Positions 11,101 through 23,100 of a DNA stretch of 32,505 nt are shown here, in pieces. The notes under the pieces were generated by a model. The model did no database searches, was not told where the DNA came from, and worked only from the letters and a program-made list of their open reading frames with translations. A program made the position numbers and the translations under genes. The stretch's first letter is position 1. Every line of letters begins with the position of its first letter. Origin of the DNA: Thoreauomyces humboldtii (lineage: Eukaryota; Chytridiomycota; Chytridiomycetes; Spizellomycetales; Powellomycetaceae); assembly GCA_027596035.1 (NCBI GenBank), contig JADGJA010000185.1, positions 1-32,505 on the forward strand, written 5' to 3'.

Positions 11101-14100
11101 GGACAATCGACCTGTCTTCTGGAGTTGATGCAGTGATACCCGATCTTCTTTCGGAACGATGCACAAGCACGCAAGCTCCGTGGAGGCATCGTTGTTTACA
11201 CTCTCAAGGAGCCGGACATACATTTGTGCTAACCTTCGCATGGAATCTTCCGAGTAACTGTCTGCATCATATTCGAAGCGCAGAAGTACCCCGTCGCTTC
11301 CTTGTTGCATGGTGGCGGTGAGGTCGAACTTCGTCTTGCTGTTCGGAACAGGAAGGAGTTCGGCAAAATGATCCGAGGTTTCCTCCTCAGCCCAGGTTTG
11401 CTGAACAAACATAACCTGGAAAAGTGGGTTCCGGCGTACTTGAGCGCCTCCTACGCGTTCCACTACAGCCTCGAAGGGGATTTGACTGTTTCGAAGTGCG
11501 GCGATCCAGCTTTGTCGAATTCGGCTGAGATAATCAGTGAAACTCATATTAGGTGTGATTTGCGACCGTAGTGCCAGAGTATTCACGAACATTCCCATGA
11601 CGTTGTTCATTGCAGAACCTTCGCGGTTTGACACCGGAGTTCCAACAGCAAAATCTAGCCGACCCGTGTAGCGCCATATCAAGACGTTAAACAGGGAGAA
11701 GTAGCCCATGAACTCCGTAGCCTGCAGGCCAGAGCATAAGCTCCTAAACGCTTTCACCAGATTGGCGCTGATATTCATCGAGAGTGCGCCGAGTGTTCGG
11801 TTTTTCGTAGTGTCTTGGTCCCCGGTGACCGGGAGAACTAGCGAAGGCGTGTCTTTGAGATGATCCTCCCAAAACGCTAGCTGCGACTCTTTTTCTTGTC
11901 TACCGTTTTCTTCCAACAGGTTTCTCTGCCAAATGGAGAAGTCTGCGTACTGAATGGTCGATGGCAAAAGGGGGGTGCCATGCCACAGAGCCCTTAGCTC
12001 GGAGACAATCAAGTTTATGGTCCACTCATCCGTAATTGCATGATGAAGGTTTAAGTATAGTGCCGTTGCGGTGTTGTTCACTTGATAAATGACAGCACGC
12101 ATCAACGATTTTTCAAGGTTGAAAGCCGCCTTGTTGTCTTCTATAGCGTGCTCATAGGCGTCTTCGATCGAAAGTGCCGTCCGGGCTTCGACTGTAAAAG
12201 ACTGTTTGGCGTGCACTGTTTGCAAAACCATCTTGAATTCGGCATCGTAACTGAGAGTCGTTCGCAGAACCGAGTGCCGTGACCGAATCTTCGAAAGTAA
12301 GCTTTGCGCTCGCTCTGGGGTGAGCTTTTCGGATAGCTTCAAGAACAAGGGAACGTTGTACATGTTGTCATTGGTGATCGTAGTGAGATACCACATCCGG
12401 GCTTGCGCGTAAGATGCTATTGTCGTGGTATTGATTCCAGGGACCACCATTGACACTTTCTGTTGAGTTGCTTCACCTACGATCCCTTGGATGTGACTTG
12501 CAATTTGTCTAACGGTCGGACCAGCAAATACAGCTGATACCGTGACCTCCTTTTCGAATTCTCGCCCGATCGCGCCACAAAGCTTCATTACGCCGAGCGA
12601 GTTCATACCAGCAGCGAAAAGGTCGCTCGAGACATCAAGCACTTGGATTCCAAGGACGTTGTTTACAATCTCCATAACGCGGATCTCGTTTGCCGTGCGC
12701 TTAGGTTGTTGTTTGACGGTTATCTCCTCGCTCGTGGCTGTAGCTGGTGCAAGATTTCCCGCGGTTAACAATAGCTTTCGCGTATCCACCTTCCCTGACG
12801 GAGTTCGTGGAATGTGCGAGAGTTCGATAAGAGCCTCCGGGATCATGTAGTCTGGCAGCAAGGTTTGTAGCGCCGGACGCACAGCTTCCATCTCTTGCTT
12901 GCCCCAATTGCTCTGCAAAACGACATAGTCCGCCGCTCCGTCATTCTCGTTTCCTTTAGCCGCGAAGGCAATCAACTGAGCCTGCCCAGTTCGGTTGTGT
13001 TTTGTAACAATTACGGCACTGGTCAAGAACTCCGGAAGCGCTGAAGTGATAGCAGATGTAATTTCACCAAGTTCAATTCGCAGTCCTAAGGGAAAATCGC
13101 GCTTCAGTATGCAAAACAAGCAAACCAAGCGGCGTGGGTCTGCATTCACCTCGAATCTTGACTTGAGTGCCGATACGGCCAACAAATGTAAAGCACCCAT
13201 CTTCCCTTGCATAACCAAGGTCTCCCGTTCGGTAGATTCGGTCGGACCGGCCAGCCGGACCGTATACAAACTTCTCCGCGGTGACCTCCGGCATGCCAAG
13301 GTAGCCGCGCGAGACTTGCTGCCCTCCGATATAGATTTCTCCGACGATTCCAAATGGCATGGGTTCCATGTGCTGATCTAAAACGTAGTATGACACTCCC
13401 TTGAAGGGGTTTCCCACGTCCATGGGGTCATGTTTGGAGGACATGCGATAAAGAGACGAGTGAATGGTCACCTCCGTCGGACCTAGGAAGTACAGGTGAG
13501 ACAATTTGCAACATCATTTCAACTGGGCTCCATGTTTTTCTTACCGTAACCATTGAAAATTGGGATTCGGTCTGCCCAAAGTTGAAGAATAGAGGGGAGC
13601 ATAGCTTCACCGGACACAGTCATTCTCTTGAGCGTCGGCACATCGTCCGGATGAAGCAATGCAGATACTACCGAGGGTGTCAGGGCTGCCACAGTAATCC
13701 TCATTTCCCGCATTAATTTAGGAAGGTTCGTCATCATGGCTTCCCTACTGGCCATGCAAAGTGTCGCTCCCTTAGTGAGCGTTCCGAAAATATCTCCGAC
13801 GCTCACATCGAAGGTGTAAGCCGCAAACTGGAGATGTCGATCAATCGGACTCAGGCCGTAGGTTTCGTGTGTCTGCAACATAGCCTGAAGGACGTGTCTG
13901 TGCTCGGTTTGCACGCCCTTCGGAGCCCCAGTTGTCCCAGAAGTGAAAAGATAGTATGCCAGATCACTGTCCTTCAATTCTGGGATCAACAAGTTGTTGG
14001 CGGGGTTGGCTTCCCACAGCGGCGTGTCCGAGATGTCGAGAACATTCAAAACCGCCAATTCGATTGAAAGATATTTCTTGTCAGCAAGAACAATAGAGCA

Positions 14101-17100
14101 TGATGTTTGGCCCAGGATGTTGTTAAGCCGCTGAACCGGATGCTGAGGATCGAGAGGGATGTAACAACCTCCGGCTTTGACGATTGCCAGGATCGCAACC
14201 ACCATAGCGATGGATTTGTCCGCTAGCAACGCTACTGCCTGGTCAGGTCCGATACCCATGGAACGAAGGTGCACGGCGAGCTTGTTCGCCGACGCATTGA
14301 GTTCCGCATAGCTCACCGAGCTTCCGCGGTAGAAGTCAATGGCAACATTTTCGGGATGGTCTCGCACCGCATCCTCGAAGACATGATGAATACACCGACC
14401 GATGTGCTGGTTCTCAGGGTCGACGTATGAGCTCAACAAAAAGTCACGAGTTTTCGAATCGAGGAGACGGAGTCTTGATAGTTCCGTTGCTGAGGATGCG
14501 CAGATCGAGGAGATCAGAGTCAAAAGGTTCTGGCCCATCTGGCTGATGAATTTGTTTTCGAACTTATCCGAATCGTATTCTATGGAAAGATCAAAGTTTC
14601 CATCCGCGGCAACTGTCACCGCGAATAGCACATCGAGTTTAGCTTGGCTTGGCTTGAGGTCCTGGATTGAACAACCGTCAAAGATCCCAGATGACTTCCT
14701 ATCCGCACTCGAGTTCTGGACAAGCATCACTTGATAGATGGGATTGGCATCAACGTCTTCGCGTGTCTCGTTAAGTTGCTCGACGACCTGCTCAAATGGA
14801 ACGTCCTTCCTCCGCAGGCCTTGCAACACGGTATCTCGAACCTTGCCAAGAAGGGTATCGAAGGATTCCTCCGGGACTATATCAGCACGGAATGCAACCG
14901 TGTTCAAGAAAAGTCCGAGCATGGACATGGTTGCGGCATGTTGCCGGGTAGATACTGGAGAACCGATAGCAAAGTCCGTCTGACCGCTGTATCGGTAGAG
15001 CAACACTTGCAATACAGCAAGAAGCCCCATAAAAGTGGAGCAACGTGCATTTTTGCAGATGTCGTTGAAATCATCAAGCTTTCCAAGATCATGCTGACTT
15101 GTGGCTGCTGCACGGCCCGTTCGCCTGTTGGTTTTGACGGGCAAGTACAGTACTGGTACGTCCCTGAGTTTGACTGTCCAGTAATCCAGCTTTGATTTCG
15201 ATTTTGCCTCACGCACTGAGGCGCGCTGCCATTGCGAGAAATCCACATATTGCAACTGTGCTGCTGGTTTGATTATTTCTAAACGCGAAGATGTTAAACA
15301 ACCGTTGCCAATCTCGAGCAGAATCAAGTTCATTGTCCATTCGTCAGAGATAATGTGGTGAACGTTTAGGTAGAGCACGTCCTTCTCAGAAGGCGTCTGC
15401 AGAACGGCGATTCGAATCAGTGGTCCTTCGTTGAGGTCAAAAGGTTTCTGGTTGTTGGTAGTGGCCCAGATATCGCGAGCTTCTCGAGAAGGAAAGGTTT
15501 TGTTAAGGATCACCACAGACATTGAAGCGTGTACAACCTGCATCAGCTCGCTACTCTTGAAATTCAAAAGAAAGGTCGTTCGAAGAGCCGAATGACGCTT
15601 CAAAAGAGAGTCTACCGAGCTCTGTAGCACGGCGATATCCACTGGAGTTTGCAGATGTAACATCAGAGGAATGTGGTATGTGCTGTCGTTCCTGATTTGC
15701 TGGAGCATCCACATCTTTTCTTGAGCCACGGATGCGCGGAAGAGCTGTCTTCGAGCGTGGGGCTTCAAGACTGACTTGGCCGGAAAAGAAACTTCGTTCT
15801 CTGGGCCACGAGCTGCAATGGACGCGCATAGTCCTGAGACAGTACCGGCTTCAAAGATGTCGGCAATGCTCAGTTCGACGGCAAACCGACTCTGAAGGAA
15901 GGTAGCGAGACGAATGGCAAGTATAGAATGCATTCCGATAAAGAAGAAGTCTTCGTCAACGCCGAAGCTTGTGTGTCCAACAAGACTGGTAATCCTATCA
16001 AAGACTTCCTGCTCCTCCGGTGTTCGAGGTGCAGTACGGATTCGCGATGTGGCAGAGTAATCCAGGGTTGCGCCAAATGCGGCAAGAATCTTCCGATCAA
16101 GTTTTCCAGAAGCAGTCTTCGGGAATGCCTTCATGAACACGAACAAGCTTGGCATCATATATGCGGGAAGCTTTGACTTCAAGGCTTGTCGCAACTTCTG
16201 TTCCCTGAATTTGCTGCCTTTGTTGTCTTCGGCGTTGACAACGGTAAGTTCCTCCCCAGGTACCAGATCGGACCTTTCGCCTATGAAAGCCACAAGGCTC
16301 GGTTCTCCTGCCTTGCCATTGACAAGCATGACGGCGCAGAGGTCATCCCCAATTTCTGGCTCTATTAATCTCTCAACTTCCCCAAGCTCAATGCGGAGTC
16401 TGCGAGAAGAAAGTTGTCAGCTTATAAAGAAGGTCGTTATCCAGATTCGGCAAATTGCTTACCCATGAAGTTTGATCTGGTTGTCCACACGGCCAAGGCA
16501 CAGTACAATTCCATCAGGTTGGAACATGGCTAAGTCGCCGGTCTTGTAGACTCTCTCTCCGCTTTCAAGCATAAAAAACGCTGCCGCGGTTAGGTCGTCT
16601 CGGTTGTGGTACCCGCGAGCCAGCTGGGGACCTCCAACGAACAGGTCTCCGACAACACCGCACGGTACAGGGAGTAAATTCGGGTCGAGCACATAAGCGG
16701 TGGTGTTGGGCAATGGCCGTCCAATTGCCCTAACGTCTTGCCCAGGAGTCATTTCATGTATCAGGACGTTTACGCAAGCTTCTGTAGGTCCGTAAACCTG
16801 AAAATATGGTCAGTATGCCGTGAGGCCATGCGCGCACGTCTGCGTCACTTACGTTCAACAGACGGACTCGGTGAGCCCAGATATCCATCACAGTCTGGCT
16901 CATAGGTTCCCCTCCAATTGCGAGTGTTCGTAAGGCGAGGTCAGGACTCTCTTCCAGCAGCGATATGACACTAGGAGTTGTCATCGCGAACGTAATTTCC
17001 ATTTCCACGAATACCCTGTTGATGTAGGTCAATATGTCAAGCTTAGTAGCGAGGCACAAAGTGGCGCCAGCCGACAGCGTAGCGAAAACGTCCATTACAC

Positions 17101-20100
17101 TAAAATCATGTGGGCGAATGTTAGCTTTTGCGAGCGCTGCTGCGAAATCCGCAGGAAGAGTACCTGTAGTCGAACGTATATGTCGAAAACTGCAAGACAC
17201 GGTCGTTCGTAGTAAGCTTTTCCAGGGCAATATGGCGGAGGGTCGATTCTGTCACAGCACGATGCTCGATCATGACTCCCTTGGGCTGAAGGATAGTGGG
17301 TTAATATCTGAGCAGGCATTCGAGACAGAAGATTCAATATGAGAGCGCTGCTACCTTTCCGGTTGAGCCAGACGTGAAAAGCACATAGCAGAGTGACGAA
17401 GGCAGCAAGTCATTCACTTGCACATTCTCGCCGCTTTGCTCTTTCCAAGGCTGCTCAGCGGAATCCACAGCGATCACTTGAACCCGGCCGCCAAGGCCCT
17501 CGAACACAGGAGCATTCTCTTCGTTCAAGAGTATGATCTTCACATTGGCGTCCTCAATGATCGAGAGATTGCGTTCGCGAGGATTGGCAGGATCGAGCGG
17601 CAAGTACGCACCACCAGCCTTCACGACGGCCAGAATGGAAATGATCATGTCCATGGATCGATCCAGGCATAGGGCAATAGGAAGGTTACTTTCAGCTCCA
17701 TATGCCACCAGGTATCGTGCGATCTTGTTCGCCCGCGCGTTCATTTCGGCATAGGTCATGGAAGTACCGTTGAAGTGAGCAAGAGCAATGGCCGAAGGTG
17801 TCCGCGCAACTTGCATCTCAATAAGCTTGTGAGCGCAAATTTGAGGTGTCTCTGCCTTCACACTATTCCATTCAACGAATTTCTCTTTGTCTCCTGTCGT
17901 AAGGTAGTTGAGGTTCTTAATGGGGATGTTGGGTCTCGCCAATATCTCAAGAAAAAGTTGACGAAAGTGACGTTTGAGTTGTTCCATCATTTCAGCGGAA
18001 AACTTCGAACTGTCATACTCGAACGTCACGACAGTGTCTGCGCGCTTCGAGGTCGTGAAGTGGAAAGCTAAATCGATCTTGGCAGTAGATCCTGCTACCT
18101 CCAAGGTCTCGATTTTTGCCCCTTCGAAGCAGGCATCGTCAAGCTCATCATTCGAGCCTTGGAAAACCATGACTTGGTAGATAGGGCTGACCGACTGTGA
18201 TCGTTTAGCGTACGCCTGCACCACTTTTTCGAAAGGTGCGGCCACATGCGAAAGGACATCCACCATGTGTGCAGATGCCTCCTGCAAGTGCGAGACAAAC
18301 GAGGTTGCATCGTTCAGGATGGTTCTCAGTGCAACAGTGTTGATCATAGGCCCCGGCATGTCGAGCAGTTCTACCCTGTCGCGTTGAACAACGGGTGTGC
18401 CAATGGCAAAATCTGACTGGGAAGCGTAGCGTGACAAGAGAATCCGGAAGACAGCCATTAGGCCAACGAAGACGGTAGTATTGACACTTTCATTGAGAAG
18501 TTCGAATCGCCGCATTTCAATTACGGGTATGGTGCTTTGCACTCTTCCAGCAGGGCGAGTTGCCTTTGTGCCGGCCGGGCTCAGCTTTGGCAGCTGCAAA
18601 GTCGGCGTTCCATCGATATGCTTCCAGAACTCCATGAGTTTCGTCATCCGCATTCCATCGTGAGATTCCAGATTCTCGCGTTCCCAACATGCAAAATCAA
18701 GGTATTGATGCGCAGGCGCTTTCGGGAAGGCGTCGGATCCTTTGCATAGCAGGTTGTAAGCTGTCGAGATTTCGCGCATGAGCCAGTTAACGGTGAACTC
18801 ATCACTGATGATGTGATGAAGGTTGATGTAGAGACCAGTGACTCCGCAGCTTGTCTCAGTTACAGTGGCCCGCCAAGCAGAGACCTGAAGGTCGAAGCTT
18901 CTGGCGTTGTCTTTTAAGGCGTGAGCCTGAATTTGTGCAATTGCACTAGCTTCAGAAACCCCTTCGAGGTTCCGTGAACTGGTATCGAAGTCGGTGGTCA
19001 GATGCACGATCTGCATCAGAAACGTCTCCATAATAAAGGTTGTTCGGAACAAGCCATGAGTCGACGCAACTCGATGTATCGCTTTGGCCAAATTGCTAGC
19101 GCTAACGGTTCCACGCAAAACGAAGAGTAGAGGAACATTATAGCTACTGTCATTCGTCGCCTTCTGAAGCGTCCACATCTGCTCCTGTGCATAAGAAGCT
19201 CTCACTCTCACAACGGAGGCTGAGATGCTCAGTTTGGGGAACTGGACTGCCCGAGACATCTTGAAAGTTTTGCGGATAATACCCGCAACTGCCAGGCACG
19301 TGCGAGACTCAAACACTTCTGTGATCGTCAGATGGGTGCTGAACCTCTCATTCAGCAGCGCGGCGAAGCGGATCGTGGTCAGAGAATTCATTCCAAAGGC
19401 GAAAAGGTTGTCCTCCAATCCGAGCGTAGCGTGGTCCAAAACCTTTCGAGCTACTAACAGCACGCTCTGCTCGGATTCTCCAGCTGAAGTCGGAAGAGCG
19501 CCTGTCGTCTGAGAGGTGACTTTCCGTCGCTTTCCTGCGACTGATGGCATGGCTTTCCGATCCGCTTTCCCTGCGCTAGTCAAGGGCATTCGGTCGATGA
19601 CCACGATAGTCGAGGGCACCATGTAATTAGGAAGCATCTTCTCGGCGAAGGCTTTGCACTCAGCAGCAAGACTTTGAGCTTCCATGTCCGACTCAGCAGC
19701 CGCGGTGGGCCTGAAACCAACATTGGCAGTCTGAGGCGCAATGTACGCTATGAGGTGATCCTGCCCATTGACGTTGCCAATGAGACAACAGCAAGCGCGC
19801 GCACGTGGCGAGGCTCGAAGAAGTGTTACCTCAACCTAATGAGAGCGATCAGCAAGCAAACAGTTGACTCCATGCGCCCGCCCAACTCTCACCTCTCCCA
19901 ACTCGATTCGCAGTCCACGAAGCTTAACCTGATGATCAGTTCTCCCAAGATAAACGATGTTCCCGTCAGGTTGATATCTGGCGAGGTCGCCCGTGGCATA
20001 AATTCGGCCGAGACTAGAAGTCTCGATGAATCGCTCGGCAGTGAGCTCCGGCGCTGCAAGATAACCTCTGGCCAGCTGAACTCCTCCCAGGAATAGCTCT

Positions 20101-23100
20101 CCACCCACACCGACCGGGACTTGACGAAGATCAGAATCCAGAATGAAGGTGAAACTGCCTGGAAGAGCCCTGCCAATCGTCCCGGCTCGATCGCCCGGGA
20201 GTTGATGCTGCATGGTCACATTGACAGTTGCTTCCGTTGGCCCGTATCTAGTATGGTGTGAAAGAGAGCTTAATCGTCTTGCTACTGACTGATGAAAATG
20301 TGGCACGACTTACGCATTTTGCAAGATCACATGCTTAGCCCATCGGTCGATTATTGGTTGCGTCATCGCCTCGCCCGAGATTCCCAATCCTTGGAGAGTG
20401 GGAATCTCACCTGGTTGCAGCAGCGCTGACAACACAGTAGGAGTCAATGTAGCAAAAGTCACTTTCATCTTGCTACCGATCTCGCCCATATCAACAAGCA
20501 GATCGTCTTTGTGCGCAAGGCAGAGCGTACCACCCTGAGCCAGCGTGCAGAAGATGTCGATCACGCTGACATCAAACGTGTAGGACGCGAACTGCAGAAA
20601 TCGGGTAGCTTTTGTAATGCGGTAGCGCTCCGCATGAACATGAATCGAGTAAAGAAGCGACCCGTGCTCAATCATCACGCCCTTATCAAGACAAACGTAC
20701 CATGCGTTAATCACATGGTCGAAAGAAAAGACGATTGTGAAGACATACCTTCGGCTCTCCTGTCGAGCCACTTGTGAAGAGACAGTACGACAGGTTCTTG
20801 TTTGTAAGTGTTGTAATCACCACATTGTCCGCCGCTTCCGTTCCCCAAGGAGATCTTGTATCATCCACTCCGTCCATGACCACGGTGAGAGCATCCACTT
20901 CAACGAAGAGATTAGCAAAGCGAGACTCTGTGATGACGACCGGAGATTTAGCTCGGGTAATGATCGCAACATTGCGCGCGATCGGGTTCTGGCTGTCCAA
21001 CGGAACGTAGGCTCCCCCCGCCTTGTGGATCGCCACCATGGCGACGAGCATCTGCAAGGAGCGAGGCATGCACAGGGCTACCAGAACGTCCGGTCCGACA
21101 CTCCTAGCTTGCAGGTACCGCGCGAGACGATTGGCCTTCGCGTTCAGCTCGTGATAGGTGAGGGATTGACCGTCCGCAAAGACGGCGGCTGGATGAGCGG
21201 GTTGGCGAAGAGCATGCTCCTGGATTCGGTGCTGGATGCAGTAAGAGTCATGTGGCAGTCTTATCGGAGGAGGCAGGTTCCACGACGCCATCAAGTGCTT
21301 GTCTTCAGCGTCGACAATATCGAGGTCGCTGATCCTCGAAGATAGCGCTTGTGAAGAAAGTTGTTGCACGAGAGCTTTGAAACCTCTCAGAAGTCTCTGC
21401 ACGAAGATCTGACAGATTGACGCAGTCGCATACTCTGCCTTTACGGTCACTCCGGTCTCCGTAGGAGCGACTTCGAAAGACAGAGGGAACTTCGGATTCT
21501 GAAGAGCGAGATCTATCAACTCAGTTCCGGCGGCATAGCCTTTGACTGCAATGTGGCTGACAGCCGCCGAGTGCATAACAAACATATTCGAAATCAGGGC
21601 TGGTGCAGTGGGATCTCCTCCTGAGATGGCTTGAGCCACTTTCTCAAACGGAGCTTCGGCGTGAGCTTGGATTTTGTTCATGTCCAACTTGACTCGAACG
21701 AGGAGATCTTCGAAGGAGACTATTCCGTTTATGTTCGCATTAACTACTACGGTGTTGACGAAGAGACCTAGCATGTCCAATGTATTTTCATTGCTGCGGT
21801 TGGTGATCGGAACGCCAACGGCGAAGCTCATCTGCGTCGTGAAACGTGACATCAAGATCTGATAGACGGCAAGGTATCCGATGAAAGCAGTGCAATTTGC
21901 CTGATGGCATAAGGCTTCGAACTTTCGTGCGTAAACTGCGTCGATCTCGATCGCCTCCATTTGGCCCTGCGGCTTCGAGTCTCCTTGAGCTGTGTAGTTC
22001 TCGAATAAAAGTGGCGTCGCCTCCTTGAGGTATTCCCTCCAGAAGTTCATATGTTCCTTGAGCAGTCGCCCATCTTCCTTTTCTAAACGCTTTCTTTGCC
22101 AGTTGGCGTAATCGACGTATTGCCAGGTATCGAGAGCCGCGGTGTAGGATTTGCTGGAAGAAAGGGCAGATGCTATGGACCAGATCTCACGAATCATTTT
22201 GTCCAAGGATCCTTCGTCGGTAGCGATATGATGAATGTTAAGATAAAGCGCGATCTCGTTGAAAGGCAACTGGAAAACAATGCCGCGGAGACTTGATTGC
22301 GTCGTAAGGTCAAAGAGGACCTCATTGTCTTGGAGAGCGAGCTTGCGGGTCTCTTCCAGAGCTGACGGGACGCTACTCAGATCCACCAAACGCATCGAGC
22401 TAGGCAGCGATGTGAGCACACGCTGGAAAACTTGATCCGAATTCCTTCCCATCTCGAAGATGGTTCTGAAGATGGCATGGCGCTGTTGCAAGATTTTGAT
22501 GGACTCCATCATTACTTCGGCGGTAATTGCGCTTCCGCACTTGAGCAGCATAGGCACATGGTACGTGGAGTCCCGGTGGAGCTGTTGCAGAACCCACATG
22601 CGCTCCTGCGCAAATGACGCTTTCGAGATAATTGCGCATGCGTCTTTGAGCAACGGTGACGCTGGCCATTCGTCGTTCGTCGTGCGCAAATGCGATCGAG
22701 TAAGCTTAGCCATGTCGCTAACGCTCGGTGACTTGTAGATGTCCACGAACGAAAAACGGACGCCAAGTTGCTTCTTGATGGCCGAGGTGACTCGAATGGA
22801 AGTGAGCGAGTTCAGTCCTCTCGCGATCAGATTGTCGTGCAGTCCAAGCTCTTCGATCTCGAGGATCCTGCGAACAATGTCTAAAATCTGTATTTCTGTG
22901 TGAGACATGCTCTCGGATATGCTCCGAACGGCGATTTCGTCCGCGGCAGGCAGAGATGAAAATCTGGATGGTTCGGCGACATGTTCGCTGATATCAGAGG
23001 TCGTTGTCCCGTCAGGGACATCCGAAGCAGACAGCATAGAAAGTAGGAGTGTCGAATCTTTCGAGACTAGCTCCAAGATATGAACGAAGTGCTCGGTCAT

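Noticed and set aside
16754..17230. Apparent frameshift in A2 (motif A4 changes frame and stops appear)
   Set aside because: A GT-AG intron at 17163-17100 restores FDYSVMDVF exactly, so this is an intron and not a broken gene.
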